From assembly GCF_003426815.1 (NCBI RefSeq), contig NZ_QKYK01000021.1, forward strand, positions 32,960-96,959: a stretch of DNA of 64,000 nt. The letters run 5' to 3'. Position 1 is the stretch's first letter. Each line of letters opens with the position of its first letter. Shown piece by piece: positions 16,535-24,324 of the stretch. The notes beneath the pieces are model-generated. The model saw nothing but the letters and a program-made list of their open reading frames with translations. It was not told the DNA's origin and did no database searches. This DNA is from Desertimonas flava (GTDB lineage Bacteria > Actinomycetota > Acidimicrobiia > Acidimicrobiales > Ilumatobacteraceae). The position numbers and the translations under genes were made by a program.

Positions 16535-17760
16535 GCCATCGCTCCGAGCCCTGCGGCGCCGGCGAGACGGCGTGCGGCGCTCGACGCGCGGAGCCGGACG
16601 TCGGCGGCATCGACCACCAACTCGCCGTTGGCGACCCGCGCCACCCCGTCGACGAACACCCAGTCGACGTTCGACGTGTCCATGCCCCACACCACCGCCC
16701 CGATCGGGTCGTTGACCGGTGCGATGTTGGGGCGGTCGGCGCGCAGCACGACGACGTCTGCCCGCTGGCCCGGCGTGAGCGACCCGGTCACGTCGCCGAG
16801 ACCAGCGGCTGTCGCCCCGTCCACCGTGGCGTAGCGGATGACGTCGCGCGTGCCGAGCAGGTTGGGGATCCCGCCCTTGCCGGCCAGCTTGAGATCGAAC
16901 AGGACGGCGTGCTGCACCGAGATCGCGGCGCGCATCTGGGCGAAGACATCGCCGGGGGCGAGACGGACGTCGCCGACGCCGAGCCCGGGCCTGATGCCCC
17001 GCTCGATGAGCTGCTGCATCGGCGGGTTGCCCCGGCCGGCCGCCATGTCGCTCGCCGGCGTGAGCACCACAGCGGTCGAGGACGAGGAGATGGCGTCGAC
17101 GTCGGCGTCGCTGAGATGCACGCAGTGGGCCAGGGTGATGTCGGGGCCGAGCAGGCCCCGACGACCGAGCTCGGCCACCGACCCGACATCGGCCGCCGCC
17201 GTGCCGGCGCGGGCGTGGATCCGGCACCCGCGGCGCCTCGCCTGCGCCCAATCGGCGGCGATGGCGTCGATCGCATCGGGAGCGACGTCCGGCGAGCGGT
17301 GGGCCTCGGAGCGGCCCGGCGAGTCGCCGCCCCGGCTGGTGTCCACGACCAGGACCGTGCGCACACCGGCCTCGACGTGGGCGGCCCGCGCCGCGGCGAG
17401 GCTCGCCGGGTCATCCGCGCCGATGCTCCAGTCGACCACCGTGGTCGCGCCGGCGGTGAGCGCCTGCAGGAGGCCCACGAGCGTGCCGGTGTAGACGTCG
17501 TCTGCGGAGAGCGCCCCCTCGTCGCGGTCGGCGAGCCCGCTGCTGCGCAGCAGTGAGAGCGCCACGCGGTGATGGGCGTCGACGAAGCCGGGCATGACGA
17601 TCGTCCCGCCGGCGTCGATCACCTCTGCTCCCCGGGCGCGCAGGGACGGACCGATCTCGGCGATGACGCCGTCGTCGATCAACACGTCGGCCGTCAGGTG
17701 GTTGCCGACCGCCCGATCGAGCGACAGGACGGTGCCACCCTTGATGAGCGTGCTACCCAT
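16531..17760 (-). CDS. Amidohydrolase-fold protein with altered metal ligands
   Basis: 409 residues, aligned over its length with the amidohydrolase half of the permease fusion (shared MPGFVDxH, TTxxDWS, PGQxADVxxLRxDR and MDTSNVD segments). The metal site differs: HxH has become His63-His64-Arg65 (DAHHRVALS), so the second ligand is Arg, and the conserved Asp aligns with Gly263 (GLGVGDVRLAP). His182 and His212 remain. It is probably inactive or uses altered chemistry, perhaps as a regulatory or binding partner of the fused paralogue. It overlaps the bicupin gene by eight bases. The start ATG 17760 fits the family N-terminus. Confidence 0.8.
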   Translation of the reverse strand: MGSTLIKGGTVLSLDRAVGNHLTADVLIDDGVIAEIGPSLRARGAEVIDAGGTIVMPGFVDAHHRVALSLLRSSGLADRDEGALSADDVYTGTLVGLLQALTAGATTVVDWSIGADDPASLAAARAAHVEAGVRTVLVVDTSRGGDSPGRSEAHRSPDVAPDAIDAIAADWAQARRRGCRIHARAGTAAADVGSVAELGRRGLLGPDITLAHCVHLSDADVDAISSSSTAVVLTPASDMAAGRGNPPMQQLIERGIRPGLGVGDVRLAPGDVFAQMRAAISVQHAVLFDLKLAGKGGIPNLLGTRDVIRYATVDGATAAGLGDVTGSLTPGQRADVVVLRADRPNIAPVNDPIGAVVWGMDTSNVDWVFVDGVARVANGELVVDAADVRLRASSAARRLAGAAGLGAMA

Positions 17761-18727
17761 CGCTCGGGCGCACCTCGCTCGGCGGATCACCGTGCGGGTG
17801 ATGATGGTGACCGTGGGCGTGGCCGGGGTCGGCATGCGCCGACGCCAGCAGATCGTCGAGGTAGCTCCAGTCCCTCGCGAAGCGGTACGAGTGGCGTCCC
17901 GGAGGCTGCGGAGCCTGGGTCTCCAGCCAGCGCACGCGGCCGCTGCCGACGTTGCGGAACTCGTGCACGCAGCCGACCCCGGCCCAGGCCACGTCACCGG
18001 GCCCGAGGCGGTAGGCGTTGCCGTCGAAGAACGCCTCCACCTCGCCGTCGAGGATCTGGTAGGTCTCCTCGAGCGGGTGGTCGTGCGCGCCGGCGAACCC
18101 GCCGCGCTCGTACTGCACCATGAACATCGTCGAGAGGTCGGCGCCGAGGTCGGAGTCGACCATCATCTTCACCGTGATGCCGCTGTAGACGAGCAGCGCG
18201 GTGCGCATGCTGGCGCTGACCTGCATGCGGTCCTGCGTCTGGTTCGCCGGGTCCATCGACTCGGCGTCGATGTGGCCGAAGCGACGGTTGCGTGGATCGC
18301 GGACGTCCACCGTGCGGGGCGGGCTGGTTGGGAGCGGCTCGGGGAACTGGGTGTCGAACGCGTAGCGCTCGCGCGGGAGTGGGGCCTTCATCTCGGAGAT
18401 CCAGACCGGCGCGTCCGAGGTGTTGCGGAAGGCGTGGGTGACCCCCACCGGCAACAGTCCGTAGTCGCCGGCCACCATCGCGACGGATCCTTCGGGGGTG
18501 TCCACCGTGAGGGACCCCTCTGACACGTAGATCGACTCCTCCCACGAGTGCACGTGCGTGTCGACGGATCCGCCGGGGTCGAGCCGGGACACCCGGAACC
18601 CCATCTGCACCGCGCCGGCCGCTTCGTTCACCACGTCGTCGCCGCCGTACCCGGTGCTGCGGCCGACGAACTCGGGCGGCGTGCGGTAGTGGATGTCCGC
18701 CGCCTTGCGCACCACGTGAGCCGACAT
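17753..18727 (-). CDS. Bicupin protein
   Basis: 324 residues with two cupin barrels. The first has THVHSWEESIYVSEGSLTV and the second HDHPLEETYQILDGEVEAFF plus CVHEFRN, each giving HxH, Glu and His metal ligands. Layout and length recall (S)-ureidoglycine aminohydrolase and other bicupins, so an amidine or ureide substrate is a reasonable guess, not an assignment. The C-terminus is His-rich (HADPGHAHGHHHHPHGD). The frame is open upstream, but the ATG at 18727 begins the conserved part. It lies 11 bp after the E1 beta stop in the same operon. Confidence 0.82.
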   Translation of the reverse strand: MSAHVVRKAADIHYRTPPEFVGRSTGYGGDDVVNEAAGAVQMGFRVSRLDPGGSVDTHVHSWEESIYVSEGSLTVDTPEGSVAMVAGDYGLLPVGVTHAFRNTSDAPVWISEMKAPLPRERYAFDTQFPEPLPTSPPRTVDVRDPRNRRFGHIDAESMDPANQTQDRMQVSASMRTALLVYSGITVKMMVDSDLGADLSTMFMVQYERGGFAGAHDHPLEETYQILDGEVEAFFDGNAYRLGPGDVAWAGVGCVHEFRNVGSGRVRWLETQAPQPPGRHSYRFARDWSYLDDLLASAHADPGHAHGHHHHPHGDPPSEVRPSDG

Positions 18728-18738
18728 CGCGCCCAGCC

Positions 18739-19713
18739 TCAGCCCAGCGACTCGCGGATCGTGGCGACGATGCGCTCGACGGACGGGATCGCCAGGTCCT
18801 CGAGGTCGCCCGCCGCCGGTAACGGCAGGTGTGGCGTGGTGATCCGCACGATCGGGCCGTCGAGGTCCCAGAACGCCTCGTCGGCGGCGATCGATGCCAC
18901 CTCGGCGCCCCAGCCGCACGCCTGGGGGTTCTCCTCCACCGTGAAGAGCCGTCCGGTGGCGGTTACCGACGACAGCACCGTGGCCATGTCGAGCGGGACG
19001 AGGCTCCGCAGGTCGATGACGGTGGCGGCGATCCCCTCCTCGGCGAGCCGCTCCGCCGCCGCGAGGGCACGAGTCGCCATCATGCCGAGCGCCACGATGG
19101 TGCAGTCACCGCCGTCGCGACGCACCTTGGCCGTGCCGAGCTCGTCGACGATGTCGCCGTCGGGCACGTCCGCCTTCGAGGCGTAGAGGCCCTTGTGCTC
19201 GAAGAAGAGCACGGGGTCGGGGTCTCTGACCGCCGCGGCCATCAGCCCGATGACGTCGGCGGGGGTCGACGGTGCGACCACCTTGATGCCCGGCACCGCC
19301 ATCGCCCAGTTCTCGACGCTCTGGGAGTGCTGAGCGCCGAAGCGCACCGATCCCCCACCGCCGGACCGGATCACCAGCGGGCAGTCCACCTGACCGTTGG
19401 TCATGTACCGGGCCTTGGCGATCTCGTTGGCGACCATGTCCCAGCACACGGCGAAGAAGTCGGCGAACATGATCTCGGCGATCGGGCGCATGCCCGTCAT
19501 CGCCGCGCCCATCGCCGCGCCGAGGATCGCCTGTTCCGAGATCGGGGTGTCGACCACTCGCCGCGGCCCGAACTCGTCGAGCAGCCCGCTGGTCGTCTTG
19601 AACACACCGCCCGCCCCGGCGACGTCCTCGCCGAGGAAGACGACGGTGGGATCGCGGCGCATCTCCTGGGCGATGCCCCGGGCGACGGCCTCTCGATACG
19701 TCAGCTCCGCCAC
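18739..19713 (-). CDS. 2-oxoacid/acetoin dehydrogenase E1 beta-like subunit
   Basis: 324 residues typical of the beta subunit of alpha2beta2 TPP enzymes: VVFLGEDVAGAGGVF, VVDTPISEQAILGAA, the Pyr-domain FEHKGLY and the C-terminal transketolase domain with FTVEENPQACGWGAEVA. With the alpha subunit it would decarboxylate a 2-oxo acid or cleave acetoin. Two GTG starts lie six bases apart (19719, 19713); the second is better placed relative to GGGGGG. The alpha gene overlaps by 13 bases. No E2 or E3 genes are nearby, so the acceptor is unknown. Confidence 0.88.
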   Translation of the reverse strand: MAELTYREAVARGIAQEMRRDPTVVFLGEDVAGAGGVFKTTSGLLDEFGPRRVVDTPISEQAILGAAMGAAMTGMRPIAEIMFADFFAVCWDMVANEIAKARYMTNGQVDCPLVIRSGGGGSVRFGAQHSQSVENWAMAVPGIKVVAPSTPADVIGLMAAAVRDPDPVLFFEHKGLYASKADVPDGDIVDELGTAKVRRDGGDCTIVALGMMATRALAAAERLAEEGIAATVIDLRSLVPLDMATVLSSVTATGRLFTVEENPQACGWGAEVASIAADEAFWDLDGPIVRITTPHLPLPAAGDLEDLAIPSVERIVATIRESLG

Positions 19714-20729
19714 CGCCACCCCCCGTCCGCCCACACGTTGGTGTACAGCTCGGCCGGGTCGGGCGGCGGCGCCGCCTTCGCGGCCTCCGTGGCGGCGTCG
19801 ACCTCGGCCGCGACGGCCGTGGCGATCCCAGCGAGCTCTTCCTCCGACACCCCGAGGCGCAACAGACGCTGGTGGTACATCGGGATCGGGTCGTGCGAGA
19901 GCCACGCGGCCACCTCGTCGTCGGGGCGATAGGTGCCGGGGTCGGCCCGACTGTGGCCGCCGTGCCGGTAGGTCATCGACTCGATCAGCGAAGGCCCACC
20001 GCCCGACCGGGCCCGGTCGATGGCGGCCACGGCTGCCAGGTACACGGCGTCGGCGTCGTTGCCGTCGACGACGACCGGGTCGAGCCCGTACGCCGGTGCC
20101 CGACCGGCGGCCGGGTGTTCCACCGAGGTGACCGCGCTGATGGCGGTGTACTCCATGTAGAGGTTGTTCTCGCACACGAAGATGGTCGGCAGGTTGTAGA
20201 CCACGGCGAAGTTGAGCGCCTCGTGGAAGGCCCCGATGTTGGTGGCCCCGTCGCCGAAGAACGCCACCGCCACCTGGTCGGTGCCGCGCAACGCCGCCGA
20301 CCACGCGGCGCCGTTGGCGATGCACAGGTGGGCGCCCACGATCGCGTAGCTGCCCATCATCCCGTGCTCGACGCTGGTGAGGTGCATCGACCCGCCCTTG
20401 CCCCCGAGCAGGCCGCTTCCCCGGCCGAGCATCTCGGCGACGATGGGGCCCAGCGGGACCCCGCGCGCCACCGTGTGACCGTGGCCGCGGTAGGTGGCGA
20501 ACGTGTAGTCGTCGGGCCGGAGGGCGGCGCCGAACGCTGCGGCCGTCGCCTCCATCCCCGTCGCCAGGTGGCTCGTCCCCTTCACGAGGTTCTGGAGGAA
20601 GAGGTCGTGCAGGCGCTTCTCGAGCTGGCGGATCGTCTGCTGGCAGCGGTAGAGCTGGAGCCGCACGTCGAGATCGATCGCCGCGTCGTCGATCGCCGGA
20701 TCGAACGGTTCGGGGAGCACGGCGGTCAT
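19701..20729 (-). CDS. 2-oxoacid/acetoin dehydrogenase E1 alpha-like subunit
   Basis: 342 residues. The TPP-binding motif GDGATNIGAFHEALNFAVV, ending in VCENNLYMEYT, is intact, as is TYRHGGHSRADPGTYR. Such subunits bind the cofactor for oxidative decarboxylation of branched-chain or other 2-oxo acids, or acetoin cleavage. The start ATG 20729 overlaps the M24 stop by four bases. Its place between a hydrolase and a bicupin suggests it acts on a keto acid released during breakdown of the imported compound. Confidence 0.9.
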   Translation of the reverse strand: MTAVLPEPFDPAIDDAAIDLDVRLQLYRCQQTIRQLEKRLHDLFLQNLVKGTSHLATGMEATAAAFGAALRPDDYTFATYRGHGHTVARGVPLGPIVAEMLGRGSGLLGGKGGSMHLTSVEHGMMGSYAIVGAHLCIANGAAWSAALRGTDQVAVAFFGDGATNIGAFHEALNFAVVYNLPTIFVCENNLYMEYTAISAVTSVEHPAAGRAPAYGLDPVVVDGNDADAVYLAAVAAIDRARSGGGPSLIESMTYRHGGHSRADPGTYRPDDEVAAWLSHDPIPMYHQRLLRLGVSEEELAGIATAVAAEVDAATEAAKAAPPPDPAELYTNVWADGGWRWRS

Positions 20730-22093
20730 CGGGCCCCCTGCCCTTCCGCCGTGTTGAGGTGCGACTGCGACTCGCGGAGTGTCGACAGGGGTCCGTCGAA
20801 CGTCCAGTACCGAGTGCCGCACACGAGCAGTTCCTCGGCGGGGAAGCGGGTGATCACCTCGCAGCCGTCGGCGGTGACGACCACCTCCTCCTCGATGCGC
20901 GAGGCCGACCAGCCGTCGGCCGCCGGCCAGTAGGTCTCGAGGGCGAACACCATTCCCTCCTCGAGCACCTCGGGATGGTCGAACGAGATCATCCGACTGA
21001 AGATCGGCCGCTCCCAGATCGACAAGCCCACGCCGTGGCCGTACTGCAGGGCGAACGCCGCCATCTCGTCGGCGAATCCGAACTCGGTGGCCGCCGGCCA
21101 CACCGCACAGATGTCGGCGGTGGTCGCTCCCGGCCGAACCAGAGCGATCGCCCGGTCGATGTACTCGCGGCAGCGCTTGTAGGCGTCACGCTGGGCGACC
21201 GACGCGCTGCCCACCTGGAACGTGCGGTAGTAGCACGTGCGGTAGCCGTTGTAGCTGTGGAGGATGTCGAAGAACGCCGGATCACCGGGCCGGATGATGC
21301 GGTCGGAGTACACGTGCGGATGGGGCGAACAGCGCTCGCCCGAGATGGCGTTGACCCCCTCGACGTACTCGGACCCGAGGTCGAGCAGCGTCTTGGAGAC
21401 GAGCCCGACGCACTCGTTCTCGCGCACCCCGGGTCGGAGGTGCCGGTACAGCTCCTCGTACGCGGCGTCGACCATCGAGCAGGCGTGCGTGAGCAGGAGG
21501 ATCTCCTCGGCCGTCTTGATGCGGCGGGCCTCGAGGAAGACCTGCTGACCGTCGACGACACGGATGCCCCGGCCGGCGAGGGCAGTGAGGACGGGCATCT
21601 CGACGATGTCGACGCCGAGCGGCTCGTTCTCGAGGCCGTGCTCGGCGAGCACGTCGTAGACCTTGGTGGCCACGTCGTCGGCGAGCCCGGCCCCGGGTGG
21701 GATGGCGCCGCGCAGCGTCGACAGGCCGGGCCGCGAGCCGTGCGCCCGGCACCCCTCGCCCGGTGCGCCCGCGTGGGCGTGGCTCTCGTCATGGGCGTGG
21801 CCGAGCCACGGGTTGTAGAGCTGGTGGTGCCGCGCCGCCGAGCCGAAGTCCCACACGATCGGCTCGCCGCCCCGAGGGATCAGGGCGAAGCGGATCAGCT
21901 TGTCGATGGCCCACGTCCCGATGTGGGTCGACGTGGCGTAGCGGATGTTGGCGAAGTCGAAGCACAACAGGGCGCCGAGCTCGGACGCGTCGAGACTGGC
22001 CCGCAGGCGGTCCAGGCGCCCGGTCCGCAGGCGCTCCATGTCGACGCGGACCTCCCAGTCGACGTTGTTCGGCCCGAAGGTACGGATGGCCAT
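20726..22093 (-). CDS. M24 (creatinase/Xaa-Pro peptidase/DddP-like) hydrolase with a changed metal ligand
   Basis: 455 residues, first gene of the operon. An N-terminal creatinase domain (FDFANIRYATSTHIGTWA) precedes the pita-bread catalytic domain. Ligands Asp276 (AFFDILHSYNGY), His353 (YGHGVGL), Glu386 and Glu402 are present, but the second Asp of the motif is Cys287 (GYRTCYYRTF). A His-rich insertion (His99, 101, 105, 107, 118) lies in the linker. Creatinase works without metals, and DddP lyase uses a modified site, so C-N or C-S cleavage of a small molecule is as likely as peptide hydrolysis. Confidence 0.85.
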   Translation of the reverse strand: MAIRTFGPNNVDWEVRVDMERLRTGRLDRLRASLDASELGALLCFDFANIRYATSTHIGTWAIDKLIRFALIPRGGEPIVWDFGSAARHHQLYNPWLGHAHDESHAHAGAPGEGCRAHGSRPGLSTLRGAIPPGAGLADDVATKVYDVLAEHGLENEPLGVDIVEMPVLTALAGRGIRVVDGQQVFLEARRIKTAEEILLLTHACSMVDAAYEELYRHLRPGVRENECVGLVSKTLLDLGSEYVEGVNAISGERCSPHPHVYSDRIIRPGDPAFFDILHSYNGYRTCYYRTFQVGSASVAQRDAYKRCREYIDRAIALVRPGATTADICAVWPAATEFGFADEMAAFALQYGHGVGLSIWERPIFSRMISFDHPEVLEEGMVFALETYWPAADGWSASRIEEEVVVTADGCEVITRFPAEELLVCGTRYWTFDGPLSTLRESQSHLNTAEGQGAR

Positions 22094-22198
22094 CGTCAGC
22101 CGTCAGTCCGTCGCCACGCGGCGTCGTTCGATCATCGCCTCGCCCCCTGGGTTGCTCGACCCGTCCGTCGGTCACCCCCGCGACCGGCTCAGGAATCA

Positions 22199-22227
22199 TT
22201 GATACACATCCGTGCAATCGAATGCAA
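22199..22227 (-). promoter_or_regulatory. Leftward operon promoter with LacI-type operator
   Basis: On the minus strand TTGCAT (22227-22222) and TATCAA (22204-22199) form a -35/-10 pair with a 17-bp spacer. The near-palindrome TGCAATCGAATGCA (22213-22226), centred on CG as LacI-family sites are, covers the -35 and the upstream spacer. It implies a transcript with a leader of about 100 bases before the M24 gene. Confidence 0.65.
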
Positions 22228-22300
22228 GAAACTCGCCGAAAAGCCTCCGCTCCGTGGGGCCAACGGGGCGCGAGTGCTGGCTCTGTCGCCTTCGCCTCGC

Positions 22301-22314
22301 TACAATCGATTGCA
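22301..22314 (+). promoter_or_regulatory. Rightward promoter -10 and LacI-type operator
   Basis: TACAATCGATTGCA is a near-palindrome around CG (one mismatched pair) and shares 11 of 14 bases with the site at 22213-22226. Its first six bases, TACAAT, make a good -10 box for the gene starting at 22332; the -35 is weak. The two operator centres are 88 bp apart. Confidence 0.65.
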
Positions 22315-22331
22315 CGCTCACAGGGGGACGT

Positions 22332-23255
22332 ATGCGCACGACGCACCATGTCGGCTTCGCCGGGCTCGGCCGCATGGGCCACCCGATGGCACGCCAACTG
22401 GCCGGTACCGGCCCGCTGACGGTCTACAACCGCACGCACTCGGTCGCCGAGGCCTTCGCCTCGGCCACCGGAGCCACCGCCGCCGCCTCGCCTCGGGAGC
22501 TGGCCGATGACTGCTCGGTGGTCGTCACGATGGTCGCCGACGGTCAGGCTCTGCTCGGCCTGATCGACGGCGACGACGGACTGGCGGCGGGCCTCACGCC
22601 GGGAGATGTCGTCGTCGACATGGGCACGTCCGGCAGCGACGCCACCCGGCAGGCCCGGGACCTGTTGCGTACCGTCGGAGCGCACCTCGTCGAGGCTCCC
22701 GTGTCGGGGAGCGTCGCCGCGGCCGAGAGCCGTCAGCTGCTGGTCATGGCGGCCGGCGACGAGGCGCCGCTCGAGATCGCCCTCCCGGTCCTCCAGGGCA
22801 TCTCCGACCGGGTGGTCACGGTCGGGGGACCCGGCGCCGGCGCGGCGATGAAGCTGGCCGTCAACTCCGTGCTGTTCGCCATCAATCAGGCCATCGCCGA
22901 ATCGCTGGTGCTGGCCGAACGTTCGGGCATCGAACGCTCCGTGGCCTACGACGTGTTCGCCTCGTCAGCGGTCGCCGCTCCCGTGGTGCACTACCGCCGC
23001 GCCGTGTTCGAGCAGCCCGAGTCGGCGCCCGTCACGTTCACGATCGACCTCGCCATCAAGGACCTCGACCTCGTGCTCGCCCTCGGCGCCGAGGTCGGCG
23101 CCCCGCTGCCACAGGTGGCGGCCAACCGCGAGGCGATGCGCGCCGCGGCGGCGGCCGGCATGGGCCCCGCCGACATGGGTGCGGTCGCCGTCCACCTCCG
23201 CCAGGCGGCGGGAGAGCCGGCAGGCGATGAAGGCGGGTCACCATCGCCGACGTGA
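22332..23255 (+). CDS. 3-Hydroxyisobutyrate dehydrogenase-family NAD(P) enzyme
   Basis: 307 residues of the beta-hydroxyacid dehydrogenase family. Signature motifs are GFAGLGRMGHPMARQL (cofactor binding, residues 8-23), APVSGSVAAAESRQL (substrate binding) and GPGAGAAMKLAVNSVLF, whose lysine is the catalytic base. It would oxidise a 3-hydroxy acid or reduce a semialdehyde. The ATG follows AGGGGGACGT. It is divergent from the transporter operon under the same operators and ends in a GTGA overlap with the LacI gene, so it is probably a step in the same pathway. Confidence 0.88.
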   Translation: MRTTHHVGFAGLGRMGHPMARQLAGTGPLTVYNRTHSVAEAFASATGATAAASPRELADDCSVVVTMVADGQALLGLIDGDDGLAAGLTPGDVVVDMGTSGSDATRQARDLLRTVGAHLVEAPVSGSVAAAESRQLLVMAAGDEAPLEIALPVLQGISDRVVTVGGPGAGAAMKLAVNSVLFAINQAIAESLVLAERSGIERSVAYDVFASSAVAAPVVHYRRAVFEQPESAPVTFTIDLAIKDLDLVLALGAEVGAPLPQVAANREAMRAAAAAGMGPADMGAVAVHLRQAAGEPAGDEGGSPSPT

Positions 23256-24268
23256 CCCTCAAGGATGTCGCCGAGCACCTCGGCGTGAACGCCTCCACGG
23301 TGTCGCGCGCCCTCGATCCCGCCAAGGCCCACCTCGTGAACGCGGCGACGGTCGATCGGGTTCGCGCCGCTGCGCAACACCTGGGCTACCGCGGCGACCA
23401 CGTCGCCGGCTCGCTCCGGCGACGGGCGACGGCCACCGTTGGCGTGGTCGTCGGCGACCTCGCCAACCCCTTCATCGCCCCGGTCATCCACGGCATCGCC
23501 CGCGCCCTCGCCGCCGAACAGATGCTGCCGCTCATCTTCGAGACCCAGGACGACTCGGAGCGCCTGGCGTGGGGTGTGAACCACCTCCTCAGCCGGCGGG
23601 TGGACGCGATCATCGTCGCCGGCGCGCGGTTCGGCGACCGCCGGGTACTCGAGGCCGCGTCGACGGTCACCCCGGTGGTCGTCGCCGTCCGGGGCCTGCC
23701 GGGCAGTCCGCTCCCCCACGTGCTCCACGACGACCGCGCCGGCGGCGCGCTGGCGGCCCGTCACCTCATCGAGCTCGGCCACACCCGCCTCGCCGAGCTC
23801 CGCGGCCCGATGGACATCGGCAACTTCACGGCCCGCCACGAGGGCTTCCGTGACGCGTGCCGCGACGCCGGGGTCGAGTTGGTGAGCGGCGCCGACTTCG
23901 GCACCGTCCCGAGCCGCGACGAGGGTGAACGGCTGGCGCGAGCGCTCCTCGACCAGGCCACCGACCACCCGACCGCCGTCTTCGCCCACAACGACCTGAT
24001 GGCCCTCGGCGCCTTGGCCGAGTTCCGCTCGCGGGGCCTCTCGTGTCCCCACGACATCTCGCTCGTCGGCTACAACGACTCACCGACGATCGACCAGGTG
24101 GACCCCCCGCTCACGTCGGTCGCCTACCCCGGCGCCGAGGTCGGCGAGGCCGCCGGAAGCCTCGCCCTTCAGCTGATCGCGCGCACCGGGCGCACCGTCC
24201 CCGGATCGGTGTTCCATCCAGCGATCCAGGTGCGCGCCTCGACCGCGCCCCCGATCGACGGGAGCTGA
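23252..24268 (+). CDS. LacI-family transcriptional regulator
   Basis: 338 residues. The N-terminal helix-turn-helix is TLKDVAEHLGVNASTVSRAL, followed by a hinge and a periplasmic-binding-protein-like inducer domain (VGVVVGDLANPFIAPVIHGI, VFAHNDLMALGAL, ISLVGYNDSP). An in-frame stop at 23228 forces the GTG start at 23252, inside the stop of the preceding gene. It probably represses both divergent units through the CG-centred sites at 22213 and 22301, and so its own transcription. The inducer is expected to be the transported compound or a product. Confidence 0.93.
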   Translation: MTLKDVAEHLGVNASTVSRALDPAKAHLVNAATVDRVRAAAQHLGYRGDHVAGSLRRRATATVGVVVGDLANPFIAPVIHGIARALAAEQMLPLIFETQDDSERLAWGVNHLLSRRVDAIIVAGARFGDRRVLEAASTVTPVVVAVRGLPGSPLPHVLHDDRAGGALAARHLIELGHTRLAELRGPMDIGNFTARHEGFRDACRDAGVELVSGADFGTVPSRDEGERLARALLDQATDHPTAVFAHNDLMALGALAEFRSRGLSCPHDISLVGYNDSPTIDQVDPPLTSVAYPGAEVGEAAGSLALQLIARTGRTVPGSVFHPAIQVRASTAPPIDGS

Positions 24269-24324
24269 GGAGCACCGGCGGCCAGCTGGTCACAGACCCC
24301 GGCCGAACCGGCGAGAATGGTGAC

